This document shows, piece after piece, positions 50,206-62,800 of a stretch of DNA of 64,000 bases. Each line of letters starts with the position of its first letter. The first letter of the stretch is position 1. The notes below the pieces were generated by a model. That model had not been told where the DNA came from, ran no database searches, and saw only the letters and a program-made list of their open reading frames with translations. The position numbers were made by a program, and so were the translations under genes. Origin of the DNA: Clytia hemisphaerica (taxonomy: Eukaryota; Cnidaria; Hydrozoa; Leptothecata; Clytiidae); assembly GCA_902728285.1 (NCBI GenBank), contig CACVBU010000050.1, positions 2,266,060 through 2,330,059 of the forward strand, given 5' to 3'.

Positions 50206-53200
50206 CTATTCCTCTTGAACACAGATCCAATTTGATGTGGATTTTGGTATATGCCAACCAGTGGGCGAACTTTGCACACTGATTTTTGTTTCCAGTCTCC
50301 CCTATAAAGAAAAGTTTCAAAAAAAGTTCAACAAGCTCATACAATTTTCAATGAAAAGGAAGAGAAAGAAAGAAAGAGATCAAACTTCATGTCAAGTCTT
50401 GCGAAAAAGGCTATGGTGGTATGGATGATGATCCTATCTGAATACACCTTTCCGACCTTAGCCGCCAATTACCGCGCGGGCATTTTTTGTCCGTTTTACC
50501 ACCCTAAAACCGTCCCAGTCTTTTTTCGCACCTAAAGACAATAGAAGAAGTGTAAAAAAGAATTGGATCGAGTTTAGGGTGGCAAATTAAATAATGAAGT
50601 GGCACGCGCCTGACCACGCGACTGCGGTCTAAAAGGTGTATTCTTTCTACGCTCTCACAGAACAAGTACATTCTTTACCTAGTCCAGGTGCCACACCTCA
50701 AAAATCCGAAAAGTTCCCAAATTTAAATCCTAAGCGCTCCTTATATGTATAAAGGTTAAATAGTATGTCAAAATTAATTCCGGATGTCGACGATATAAGA
50801 TCTCATAGGTAAAAGGAAAAAGAAGGGTCCTTACAGAAAACACAGGTTTATTATCATCAGTAAAAGATTGCAAAATATATTGATTGGCAGCTTGCCAGCG
50901 TTGGAAGTCGACACGACTCGTGGAATCCAGGTGATACAGATGGTCACGAAGTAAGTCACGTGATACAAACCCAATGTCGAAATTGTGGTACAGAATGGTA
51001 TACAGAATGTAATAGTCGTCCAAAACGCTGAAAAAAATATAAAGAAAAACATGAAAAAATGATAATTGACAAGCAATCACATTTCTCAATATCCTCAAGT
51101 TATCGTCCAATCATGAAGGAATAAAGATACAGATGGAGAGAAAACGTCTCGGTAATGACCTAAATGGTCGTTAAAATCTTTCATAAATCTATTCAAAGCG
51201 GCTTTTCTTTGATGTACCATCATTGGAAGCAAAAAACATCAATTTATAACTTTATAAGAACAGAAAGAGGCTGATCCGTTGATTTTGAAAAACTTAATTT
51301 TGAGAGAAATCTTAGTTAAAATGCGATTCGAAATAGTTTCAACTGATTTAAGGATAAAAGAATATGTTAATTTCATAAGGATATATTTTTGGGCTGGCAT
51401 TTTGTGAACATTGAGAGTCGCATCACATTATCATTGAAAGTTTCTTATCTTAAAATCTTCACGTCTAAGTGGGCAGCGGTTTTCATACTCTGACAAAATG
51501 ATCGATACAAGGTTCCTAATCGTAACACGTAATTCTTTTTAAAATCTATCGATGGCTTTATGGGCAGCTTCCCATAGAAGTTTAGAGTATTGTGCTTATT
51601 ATGTGAAGTTTTTTTTCAATTTTTCATGACAAGGCTATTATATTTCAATATACAATGTTAAAAATGTAATGTCTTTTCATCCATCTTAAATATTCCCACG
51701 AGTATACCCAAAATTAATCATGTTATTCCCAAAGCAACCAAACAGCTGTTTGCTTCCGATGATAAATCAGAATAGAACAAAAGGCATTGACTCTCCATCT
51801 ATCTTTATTACCTTCATGGTCCAATGTAGCCTTAAAATAATTTCAGAAACCAGATCCCTATAAATAGGAAAAATAGAATGAGAACTGAAAAAAAAAATCT
51901 TCAGTCTTAGAAAACATCTTACCTTGATCCAACAAAGAATATATGATGGTTCTTTTGTAAATACAGCAACAAATTCTTTAGACGAACGTTAGCATTAGGG
52001 ACAGGATTTTGCGTCAATAGTTTCTCTTTTAGTATACCAGCGCAAAGGATCAGACATTTCTGATCTTTGAATTCATCAGCTACATCTCGAACCTAAAATT
52101 GTTAAACCAAAATTTATGATCAAAGCAAGGTTTACCGCCTGAGACGAAAAATGGATTTTACACGGCAAATTAGCACATGTTCTTGAAATCATGGTGAATT
52201 ATGCAGAATTGGGCTTTTCCAGAAAAAAATCGTGCACCCCCTGTTGAGGAGGTCCATTTCTGTTCCAAGGGGGTAAGGTTTGAAATGCAGTGGAATTCCA
52301 TAAGGGTAGACGAAAATCCGTCAAAAATAAGCGGAATTCCAAGGGAGTAATGATTGAAAATTTGTAAAAATTCGGAATTCCAGAGGGGTATGATCCTAAA
52401 ATTGCCTGGAATTCCAAGGGAGTAGGTCACAAAAGGTTGGACCTCCTCAACAGGGGGTGCACGGTTTTTTTCTGGAAAAGCCCATTTTGAGACGGAGAAG
52501 CCTCTTTATATACTTCATCGAGACAGAGGTTCCTTGTCTTACACTCATAATTTTCATCGGAAGGAAGGTGAAACTTTTGAAACTTACCCCCTCCTCATTA
52601 CGAAATTTCCGATCACATCAACATTTCTATATTTATAATTGTATTATAGAGACGAATCAATCCTGAAAATTTGAGCTCAAAAGCTCTTTTCTATTACTGT
52701 ATATGGCTATGTTTATTCATGGTCAAATGTCTCATAACAAGCTACAATCAGTGCCATAACATATTGGCAATTTTGGCTATTTTACCATTTTTCGAAAATT
52801 GAAGTTCCAGCGAGAATGTCAATTTCGGGCATTCAACTTGATTTCATCGAATATTTTGACATGGGGGGATTTATGGTTTCTAGGCTATATTTCAAGCCTA
52901 CTGGACCATTTTTGAACTTTTACCCTTCCAACCTAATTTAGAGCGTTTCCAAATTGTTTGTGGTTATAAAATTTCGTGGGGAATTTCCCTTTTGTGCCAA
53001 GTATTTTGAAACTGATTGTAGATGCTAAATAGACCTACCTGATAGTGAAAGTAAGATAGCAATAAGGAAATAAATGAAACAATCAGTTAGAAGATATATA
53101 GTTTAGCAAAAAATGCATAACACATTAAATTTAATCATTGATTGTTGATGGGGGGAGAGTAGAGAGAAAATAGGGTAGGGAAAATAGAATAAGAAAGTTC

Positions 53201-56200
53201 CGGTTGCAAAAATCAGTTTTATCAACAATCGAATCATGCTTAATGGTGGGCATTGTTATCAAAAATGCTTTTGAGTGAAAAAACAAAGGAATATGAGGAA
53301 AAAGTCCAATGAAAATCTGCTAAAACGGCGATTTCCGGCATTTTCGGCCCGGAAAAAAATGTTCTCAAAATTCGGACTCGATCGTGTTTTGGGCATTGCT
53401 AATACGCATCTTTGCGCAAAAAGTCAGAAAAAACTAATGATAAAATCTCAATAAAATGCCGAAAAACGGTTTTTCCGGCATATCTCCGGCATTTTCGACC
53501 GGAAAAAAAATTTTCTCAAAAATCGGACTCAGCCATGTTTTGGGCATTGCTCTTTGTGCGAAAAATCGGAAAAAACTAGTGATGAAATCTCGAGAAAATG
53601 CCAAAAAGCAGGTTTTATATTTCCGAGATTTTCGGCCGGAAAATTTTTTTTTCGAAAATCGGGCTCCGTCACATTTTGGGCATCACTATTTTGCACCCTT
53701 TGTGCCAAAAATCAGAAAAAACTAATGAACCAATCTCGAGAAAAGCTGATAACAGACTAGCTTTTTAGACAATCCTTTTTTTATTTGTTTTGTATTTTTT
53801 ACAGATTTTTATTTTACCAAAACGAAGCACTTAAAACATTGTAACAAAAAAGTCGACAACATCTCGGGAAAGGTGTATTAAACGTCTTACTTTATTACTC
53901 GAGGTAGGATACGAAGCCTCGTCATCAATACGGTTTTAAATGATCACTGTATATCCCGTATCCCACCTCGAGACGATTGTACAACGGATTTATCCCGTTG
54001 AAGTCCCTTCGTTGCATGTTATCCAAAAGCAAAAAAACTCTCAGAACTCTCTAAGTAGATACTTACATCAAAGAGCTACAAAGTAAATCAAACTGTGAAA
54101 GTGACATTTTATAGCATCGCAAAGTCTTGCTGTAACCATATCAACTCAAGAAAAGTAAAAATCAAAATAACTTTTTCAAAGATTTTTTGTTTGTTGACTT
54201 TCTCAACCCCAACCATTTCTATTTCGATTTCAAGTCTTTTCAAAACAAAACATTCGAATCTTGATCAAAACATTCGAAAGCACATGATATGCAATGTCTT
54301 CTTTTTTTTCTCAATCGAACGCGAGGGAGACAGGATACGGTTTACTGTATATATCCCACCTCCACATGATGTCTTTTAATAACCAATGAAATCGCTAGAA
54401 TCTTACTGATGCGGGATAATCATATTTCTCCTCAGAAGAAAGGTGAAAACCCCCCTCCCCATTATAAAATTTCCGATGACTTTCTCTTGAAATAATGTGA
54501 AGACGTAAAAAATATGAAATAATCTTTACTTGAACAACAACACCATTCCAAGAGTAAAAAGCCTCTCTCACCTGTAGCGGGTTGAATCCTTTTGTGTAGT
54601 AGCCAATATTCGAAGCATCCATCACCACATCAAAAGGTCCATTCGAATCCAAGTAATTCTCTAACTTACCAAGTACATTATAAATGTCATTTTGAGTTGA
54701 CTTTTTAGTGCTTGAAAGTTCTCGAAAATCATCTTTACTCCCGCTTATCAAAGTATCATAAAATCCATAATGGTCAGCTTGCCGTTGAATGACTTCTCGT
54801 ATTTTCTTATTGCGTCTCTTTCGATCAACATCAGCAATTTTAGAGTTGGCTTTCAGAGCAATATTTGATTCAACGTAGGCCATCATGTTTCGTTTGAGAC
54901 GCACCATTCGTTTTTGTGAAATCGTATTCTTCTTAAAATGTGCATTACAACAAGGACATTTACGACTAGAAACATGAAGTAAAAATTTAACATTACAGAA
55001 CTTGGTTGTTCAACTGAAATTTACAGAAAACATTGATAACTCGAAAAGGTTTTTTATTATTAAGGTATATGAAGACATTTTACACGAAAAAATCAGTGAT
55101 GAAAATCAGCAAGTACTTTACTATTACCTATCGTTGGCAACATCAACTTCAGTCAATCTCCATTTTATTTTAGTAGTGCTGCAAAAACAACAATTCACAA
55201 AAATAGTATTAAATTATAAAACATCAAATAAACTATTCTTTTTCATGAACCATTAAAGTGGGATTAAAATGAGGAGGGGTAACCACATTTCCATCATGGG
55301 AATCCTTTCCTTTCCTCTGCTATTCTTTTCCATGCATCGAAACAAAAACATAGAAAAAGACTGAGTGTTATCAATCTGATTAATCCAATGATGAAGGGTT
55401 TCTTCTCTATCGAAACAATACTGTACATCATCTGCATTTTGAATTATCAATCTAGAAACTTTCAAATACATCTCTGAAAAATCTGCTACTACTCTTCAAA
55501 ACAATCAAAATATTTTTCAAAATAAGCTTAAGAAAATGACAGTGGTCCGTTAACTAAAATTCTATTCCCAAGGAGTGGCGTTCCAAGTTTCGTACAACTT
55601 TACAGCTAAAATGCGATTGAATTCTTGAAATAACGCTTACCTTTTAAACCACTTTTCTAATGATTCGGCATCTGCTTGTCCGATTGGTTCACAGCCGAAT
55701 TTTTCTAAAGTCTTTAAAGAGGAATTCACCATTTTCTCCAAATGTTGTTCATTAAGATCTGTTCTGATTTCTCCACAAGATCTGATTAAATCTACAAATG
55801 CGTTGTGTATGAATTTGCTACGCGAGCTTTGAAGAAGCAAATCGAAATAACGTTCTGCTTTCTTATATCTTTCCAACTTCAAGCATAGTGTAATTAAAGG
55901 TATAAACGTTCGGCCGTGATAGATAATATCGTTCTCTTTCATATGTTCGAAATAGGATTTTACTTTCTCGAAATCTTCAAGATTAGAATAATGACGCATC
56001 ATGATTGTGTATGACGCCTCATTCGCTTCTCTTCTACTTAACATATGTTTGAACAATTTTTCTAAGTTTGTATCTTCTTTTCGTTTGGAATATTGGAACA
56101 GAATACCACTCAAATCATTTCGCCATTTCTTAATGTCTTTCTCAATAGGATCTTGTCCGTCTTGTAATAAACCTAACAAATCGTTCGCGTATCTCATTAA

Positions 56201-56344
56201 GTGTCCACTTTCAAGTTTGTCTAAACCACCGATACTGCGTGATTTGAACTGGATTTGTTGCTGGCGTGTAAAGGTATCATTTTTATTGAATTTATTAAAG
56301 TGGTAACCGCCTCTTGATAACATCCTTATTAAATATCTTTGCAT
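50206..56344 (-). CDS. PRORP: PRORP: protein-only mitochondrial RNase P catalytic subunit, five exons
   Basis: Exons on the minus strand: 56344-55641, 54965-54530, 52092-51923, 51027-50835 and 50301-50206 (1599 nt, 532 residues). Every junction is GT/AG and keeps the frame. PRORP cuts the 5' leader from mitochondrial tRNA precursors, in animals with TRMT10C and HSD17B10. Order of parts: Arg-rich start suited to mitochondrial import; PPR helices (about 75-230); zinc CPCC (C238, C241); NYN/PIN nuclease with metal-binding PFDVVMDASN (D351), LDDYYILY (D440, D441) and GFVSRDLLRDH (D461); C-terminal zinc residues in GWHIPK (H518) and NWICVQ (C528). The four catalytic Asp are kept, and D441 to D461 has the spacing seen in human PRORP. 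Introns of 0.5-2.4 kb hold transposons. Human PRORP is 583 residues. Confidence 0.92.
50439..50643. mobile_element. MITE in PRORP intron 4 (205 bp)
   Basis: The left end GAATACACCTTTCCGACCTT pairs imperfectly with the right end GCGGTCTAAAAGGTGTATTC. An inner pair, CCACCCTAAA near 50500 and TTTAGGGTGG near 50573, also folds. Confidence 0.65.
52115..52660. repeat. dispersed repeat in PRORP intron 2 carrying a MITE
   Basis: AGCAAGGTTTACCGCCTGAGACG, the next about 70 bp, and the segment resuming at GAGACGGAGAAGCCTC (52488) align with 57774-57900. The two halves are separated here by the MITE at 52211-52483, absent in the other copy. A weaker relative of the right part (GAAGGTGAAA, CCCTCC, AAATTTCCGAT) is at 54430-54480. 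Confidence 0.6.
52211..52483. mobile_element. MITE with 46-bp termini and five GGAATTCC repeats
   Basis: GGGCTTTTCCAGAAAAAAAT through AGGAGGTCCA is inverted at the right end, over about 46 bp with two or three differences. The body carries about five units of the form GGAATTCCAxxxGGGTA or GGGAGTA. The empty site is seen at 57840-57870. Confidence 0.85.
53320..53760. repeat. tandem repeat in PRORP intron 2, related to the 30-31 kb element
   Basis: Three diverged units of about 150 bp share TTTTGGGCATT, TTTGTGCAAAAAATCAGAAA-like and AAAACTAATGA motifs with the array at 30285-31440. The right end (CTCGAGAAAAGCTGATAACAGAC) matches the end of that array before its microsatellite, which is lost here. 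AGACCTACCTGATAGTGAAAG near 53030 matches its left flank. Confidence 0.65.
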
Positions 56345-56427
56345 TATTTATTTTTATGTTTTTCTGAAATCAAACAAGAAAAATATATACTGAGTCTCAA
56401 AACTGTCGAACGTGCTAACCGCACTGG

Positions 56428-57359
56428 CTCAACTTCAGTATCTTTGAAATCATTCGTAGGCCCAATTGTAAACTTAATGGCTTAAGAAAAATTATAGCAT
56501 TTTGGGTTTTAGCCTCGTTTTAAATGGCGAAAAACTCGTCCCCAGGCCCCAAAAATTAAAATTTTGAAAAAATGAAAAAAACACCCCTAGGGATTTGCCC
56601 AAGGATCAAGTGTGCAAAATTTCAGCCCAACCGGACCATTTTTGAAGTCTCCAGCTTGCCCCAAAGTTTTAGCCTCGTTTTGGCGAAAAACCCGTCCCCA
56701 GGCCCCAAAAATTAAAATTAAAAAAAAATGAAAAAAACACCCCCAGGGATTTGCCCAAGGATCAAGTGTGCAAAATTTCAGCCAAATCGGACCATTTTTG
56801 AAGTCTCCAGCCTGCCCCAAAGTTTTAGCCTCGTTTTAGCGAAAAACTCGCCCCCAGGCCCCAAAAATTTAAATTTTGAAAAAATGAAAAAAACACCCCC
56901 AGGGATTTGCCCAAGGATCAAGTGTGCAAAATTTCAGCCCGATCGGACCATTTTTGAAGTCTCCAGCCTGCCCCAAAGTTTTAGCCTCGTTTTGGCGAAA
57001 AACTCGTCCCCAGGCCCCAAAAATTAAAATTTTAAAAAAATGAAAAAAACACCCCCAGGGATTTGCCCAAGGATCAAGTGTGCAAAATTTCAGCCAAATG
57101 GGACCATTTTTGAAGTCTCCAGCCTGCCCCAAAGTTTTAGCCTCGTTTTAGTGAAAAACTCGCCCCCAGGCCCCAAAAATTTAAATTTTGAAAAAATGAA
57201 AAAAACACCCCCAGGGATTTGCCCAAGGATCAAGTGTGCAAAATTTCAGCCCAATCGTACCATTTTTGAAGTTTCCAGCCTGCCCCAAAGTTTTGGTGAC
57301 AGACACACACACACACAGACACACAGACATTCTCAGATTCTAGCTCAACTGAAGTTGAG
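56428..57359. mobile_element. tandem-core element, 156-bp units with (CA)n tail
   Basis: Five units (about 56507, 56666, 56822, 56978 and 57134), nearly identical and 156 bp apart, end in a CACACACACACAGACACACAGACA tract (about 57303). The 12-mers CTCAACTTCAGT (56428) and ACTGAAGTTGAG (57348) form an inverted pair around the whole. Because 156 is divisible by 3, long open frames run through it on both strands; they are not genes. The element lies immediately upstream of PRORP. Confidence 0.75.
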
Positions 57360-58935
57360 AACAGAGAAAGATACCGTAAATTTTAGAATGACGAATAACA
57401 TTCTAAGGTTTGATCAAGTACTTTAAGAGTTTATAGTTCAGTTATTCCTATAGTATATCAATAACTTTAAAATTTCCCATGACGGGACTTGCACAGGACA
57501 ATATCAATTCAATAAGTCCATCCTTAAACCAGCTCCCTTTAGTTAAAAATTAATGAGCATCTTGGTTTAGTAACGAAAAGGGGGTAGGACACGAAATGAA
57601 ATAATAGCCTTGCAAAATAATTTCATTAAAATACTATCCAAAAATAATTTAACAATAGTCAAATGGAAATGATTAACAGTAGAAAAAAGTTTAGCTACTT
57701 AAAAATTTGACACATCCGTTGATCCTGATCTAAATGGTTTGGGAACATTTTTTAAATCATCCGAATTTTAGTAAAGCAAGGTTTCTCGCCTGAGACGGAT
57801 TTACATTGCAAATTAGTATATGTATTTTTGAAATCTTGGTGTATTACGCAGTGTTTTTAGACGGAAAAGCCTCTTAATATACTTCATTGAGACATCAAGT
57901 CAACTAAAACGTGTACAAAATGCAACATTTTCGATGACACAATAAAGAATCGAACTTCAAGAAAGTCTGGTATTCGTGTGAGGAGCTAAGATCTAATTTA
58001 TGTGTAAAGGACAAAAAAGTCCATATAAGCCTCACTACTGCTATGCACAGGTTAAAAAGTAGCAGTATAAATTTAATTATCTATATACTTGATAAAGAAT
58101 ATTTAAAAATAAATTAAACTTTAGTAAAAAAACTACGGTCAATTAATTTGAAAAATATCATGGACTAGAACTATGTATATACATATTATAAATAAATTAA
58201 CTTGTTAATATAATATAAACTTTGTAAATTAACTTTCAGAAAGCTGCATTTAAAAGTGAAAACATCTATTTTGACCAACATTATTTAGAATAATTATTCA
58301 ACGAGAAAAACTAAGATTTGTGACAAGACAGAAAATCATTAGGATTAGTCTACACAATAGACAGCTCCAGGCTTTTAGGCCTTACTCTTGGTATATAGGC
58401 ACTGCTATAGGCGGTCACTAGTAGCCACCACCGGGAATTGCTTTTTAATAGGTTTAAACATAATAGACAACTTTTCATAAAAGATTTTTATCAATTTCGT
58501 TTCATTAAATCCTCAGTGCGCATGCGATTTATCAGTAGAATTTCAATATTCAAAACAAGAGCAGTGCTCATATCCCGAATGTAATTTATAGTGCTCAAGT
58601 ATGCCAAATTTTCACTTCTGTATTACAGTTCAATTATCGGTCAAACATTATTTCTAGGTTTAGTGTTCCCGGGGACCTCGAGTGTTCGATTAAATTTAGA
58701 AAACCTCGAACTTAAAAACGATTATAAATAAATATTAAACAATTATATGCTAGTTAAAAACTACTGATTCGATACAGCACTTAATTTTTTGAAAACAGAA
58801 ATATTACATTTTAAGGATTTTCCTGATCTTAAACATCTGATCTATCAAAAAGAAATTTCTACACCATTAAACTTAGTTTCTCAACATTCAGTTGCAAAGA
58901 TTTGTCTCGGATCATCTTCGAGTGAAAAGCACAGA
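57360..58935. other. non-coding stretch with one dispersed repeat copy
   Basis: 57768-57900 is the empty-site copy of the repeat at 52115-52660. The rest is AT-rich with nothing recognised. Confidence 0.45.
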
Positions 58936-59531
58936 CAGGGGGGGGGGGGGGGGTCGGTAGTAAAATCTCAGACATAATGACGTTTACTACGGTGGTGGTG
59001 TGACGAAAAATCGAAAAAAAATTTTACTACCCAGGGTAGTTAAATACTAAAATGGGTGGTATCTATGTGTTAAATGTTGAAAAAATTTTACTACCTGGGT
59101 AGTTAAAACTGGTAAAATTAGCAAATTTTAGCTATTTTTTGTAATTCTTTTAATTTTCTGGATGACTTTTCTGAAAAAATCTGAAAATTTTTATAATTTA
59201 AAAAATTTTCTGTTGGAAAGTTGTTTGCTGCAAACAAAAAATTCTCGAAATTTTTTGTCAATATAAAAAGACTTTAATTCTAAGGGAAAACATTAGTTTT
59301 GCACTACGTGAAAAATGTGTCACAGAAATAATCATTTTTTAGCTTTTTTTTGCAAAATCAGTCCGAAAAGCAACCAAAAAATAGGTGGTCTCCATGACAA
59401 ATTGTCCCAAAAGCTTTTACTACCAGGGTAGTAAAATACCTCTTCCAAGAGTCTGGGTGGTGGTATGTAAAAATTCGTAAAAATCCTTTTACTACTCATA
59501 TATGTCTGAGATTTTACTCCCGACCCCCCTG
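58936..59531. mobile_element. hAT-like MITE with 7-bp target duplication (596 bp)
   Basis: The element starts CAGGGGGG and ends CCCCCCTG, with GTCGGTAGTAAAATCTCAGA inverted at the right as TCTGAGATTTTACTCCCGAC. GCACAGA flanks both sides (58929-58935 and 59532-59538). CAGGG termini suggest hAT, although hAT normally duplicates 8 bp. ACTACCC[A/T]GGGTAGT hairpin motifs recur inside. Confidence 0.8.
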
Positions 59532-59805
59532 GCACAGATAGTCTTAATAACCTCCAATAAAATATGATAGGGAAGATAACAATGCTACAGTATTTGAGAA
59601 AATACCTTATCAACTTTGTTGCAGTAAGGAAGTTAAAGCTTATAAACCCTTTTTGAAGTAGAAGAAGCTGAAGAAAAAAAAACAACAAAAGAACCACGGT
59701 AGCAAAAATGGTTTTAACACTGCTGAGATCTCCTCTAGAGGAAAGTTTTTGAGGAAATATGGTACTTGATCTTAATAATTAATTAAAATAATAATTTAAA
59801 AATGA
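59532..59805. other. 3' flank of the WD40 gene
   Basis: Probably 3' UTR and downstream sequence of the minus-strand gene. Nothing specific is seen. Confidence 0.4.
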
Positions 59806-62800
59806 TCAAAACAAATTATTGGTAGAAGTAGCATTGGTATTAACCAATTGGTATCTAGGTCGGTTCGGTATGGAGGAGCTACTTCGTGAAACTGGTACCT
59901 TAACATCGTTATTATTCTTCAGTATAGATAGTGCTAATCGGTCTGCTTGCATTTGGTAATCTGATTTCAGGGTATGGTAACGGTGTTTTTGACCAGACAG
60001 TTTCTTCTCTAAATTCTCAATCAATGTCTCCTTTTTATTTATGGATTGCGGAGGAGGATGTTGACGATAAACGGTACGGTTCAAATAATCATCAAAATAA
60101 ACAGCTTCAGAGTCTCTTTGTCGCACGTTATTTAGAGTAGAATTATTGCAGTTGGATACAGGTCTCTGTTTGATAGTGAGACGATCTTTTTTACGAGGGG
60201 TTCGAGTTCTGTAGTGAGATTGATGCAAGGAACCAATAGAAGCGCTCTCATAACCGCTCATAACGCTCTTCCTATTGCGGACACTTTCAGCGCGTTCTCT
60301 CTGTTTCTGCTTCGATTTTCTGTATCTCTTCAATCGATCTTTAAGGGAGGTTGTGTTTGTCGATGTAGAGCTATCGTCAGAATCAGGTTCTGTGGATGAA
60401 CAGCGTACAACAACACGTGAAACCGGAGAAAACTGTTTGGAAGGGCTGTCTGGGATAGTCGATACACCACTCACTGGACGCAATGATAGCAGTGAAAACT
60501 CTACACTAAACGGTCTTGAGGTGGATGATTCGTAGTCACCTGCTGAAGCATAATCACTTTCAGGGTCTCTAGTATTTTCAGCAAGCTCAGTTCTGAATTG
60601 TGATCGTTTATTTCTGATTGGCGATGCTGGCTTTCGAAAGGAGCTGAGGATGTATTTCATTACACGTTGAGTTTCTTCATCCTTAATTATCAATGGAGAT
60701 TCTTCTTTGTTGTTTGGGTCGGTACCTCGAACTGGTGAAATCATCAAAGGATCAAGAATCTCAGGATCTTGGGAAGAACGAGATGACCGTCCACTGTTTC
60801 TGCTATTCTTCATATCTCGTTGTCTCTCAACAATATGTCGAGATTCGTTAGTTTCTTCGTCATTGATATGGAGATCTGTTTGACTTGGTCGAATTTCAAC
60901 CTTGATGACTTCGTTCTCGGTATTTGTAGAATATTTCTTCTCCCTTGTCAATTTGATTGGGCTTTCAGGTTTGGTAATCTTGGATTTATCTTGCAGCCGT
61001 TGAGCTTTTGTTAGGAGATCTCGATTCTGTTGCTGGGATTTCGATTGCAGAAACTTTGCTTGAGGGTTTTGATTCTGTTGTTGGGCCTTAGAAGGTTGAA
61101 ATTTGGCTTCGAGATCTTGATTATATTGCTGGGTTTCAGATTGCTGATAATTGGCTCGGAGGTGTTGAATCTTTTGTTGAGTTGTAGATTGCTGATAATT
61201 TGCTCGGAGGTTTTGATTCTGTTCCTGGGTTTCAGATTGCTGAGAATTGGCTCGGAGGTGTTGACTCTGTTGTTGGGTTTCAGATTGCTGAGAATTGACT
61301 CGGAGGTGTTGAATCTTTTGTTGAGTTGTAGATTGCTGAGAATTGGCTCGGAGGTGTTGAATCTTTTGTTGAGTTGTAGATTGCTGAGAATTGGCTCGGC
61401 TGTTTTGATTCTGTTGCTGAGTTTCGGATTGCTGGGATTTGGTTCGAAGGTGTTGAATCTTTTGTTGGGTTGTAGATTGCTGAGAATTGGCTCGAAGGTT
61501 TTGATTCTGCTTTTGGGCTTTAGATTGTCGGAGATTAAGGATAACTGATGTAAAGTAGGTTTCACTGTCTGCATTGATGTTCAAAGAATGTGTCTTTCGG
61601 GAAGAGGAAATTGTTCTTTGAGATGATCGACTTGCAGTACTAGCTCCATCATTGAATCGCAAAGCTTTCAACTCGGCGTCACTTGTATCACTAATTAATG
61701 ATTCGTCACCTGATGATAATTCAGCTACAAACGGATTGAATTTAACAGAAGAAGGCCTCGTTCCTTCGATATCAGACCTGTCACTTTCTGGGTTGACAAG
61801 AGAATCCAATACATTTCTGTATGAAACCAAAGCAGTATCGTCCGTCTGTTTTCCCAGAGCCATTGAAAGGAGAGAGCGTTGATTGCTAGTAGTTCTCGAT
61901 TTTGATTCATCCGAAGCTGAGGAACTGGTTTGGGTTACACTGGAAGAATCTTTGATTTTGAGATCTATACATTTGCCTTCCAATAATTCGTTAGAGGTTT
62001 GTTTCTTCTCAGATTGACGGATGTTTGATTCTTTCAAGAAGGTAGATGATGTACTTGGTGCAACTTCAGAGGAAGTTTTGGAATTGGACTTTCCTGTGAC
62101 GGATGCTGATTTGGTAGGTTTCGACTTTGTCTTGTTGGTTTTTGACTTCCGTTTGGTTTTCTTCTTGGCGCGAGGAGTAATTTTATAAATATCCTTTCTT
62201 TCGATGCTGGCAAAAGGATATGGTTTCATTATATTCAGCGTTTGTTCTTTTTCATTCGAAATCGGCTTTGACGGCAACGAGGTTTGTTTATTGCGGATCT
62301 TATCGTAATAGCTTAGAGGGGCAGGGCTGGTAGGTTTGGCAAGACCACCATGGGTTTGAATACTTCCTGCTACATCAATGTTTGATTTGGCATCAATAAC
62401 CTCAGCCACGTCGTTCTTTAGGGGTTCCACTGGTGGCTGTTTGGAATGCAGTGGCTCAGGAGTGCTGAGACAAGATGGAAATTGTATATCTACAACATCT
62501 ATTTCTTGACTCTCATCACTATCTTGGTAAAGGGTGGTACTGGCAAATGAGTCTAAGCTGTCGGAGGACAATTCTGATGCAACAATAAGGTCTACATCAA
62601 TTTCTTCATTGGGAATTGGATCAACAAGAGCTTTATTGAACATCCAAAGAGTTTCGAGGCCAAGGTGTGGATAAGGAACAAGATAACTCGCCAAATTGAT
62701 TGGTGGATTGTTCGATTGCAACATGTTTCTCTTGCAAACAAATGGATCCTCAAAGATAAAAGATTCATCGCCACTGCTATCGTCACAAGTGGTGTTGAAT

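Noticed and set aside
50730-51110. 126-codon frame taken as a gene by itself
   Set aside because: Its middle part is PRORP exon 4; the N-terminal and C-terminal parts are intron read-through.
52560-52620. Minus-strand sequence resembling a PRORP C-terminus (FHLPSDENYEC)
   Set aside because: A better last exon with GWHIP and NWIC, a proper acceptor, phase and stop lies at 50206-50301; this stretch belongs to a dispersed repeat.
55253-55471. 72-codon frame in PRORP intron 1
   Set aside because: Exons 1 and 2 join directly in phase without it, and its sequence has no counterpart in PRORP.
56587-57426. Long frames on both strands in the 156-bp array
   Set aside because: The repeat unit is divisible by three, so open frames are expected; no protein signature is present.
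61011-61574. 187-codon (minus, other frame) and 172-codon (plus) frames over the WD40 gene
   Set aside because: By-products of a 48-bp repeat without stops; their composition is merely that of the repeat read in other frames.
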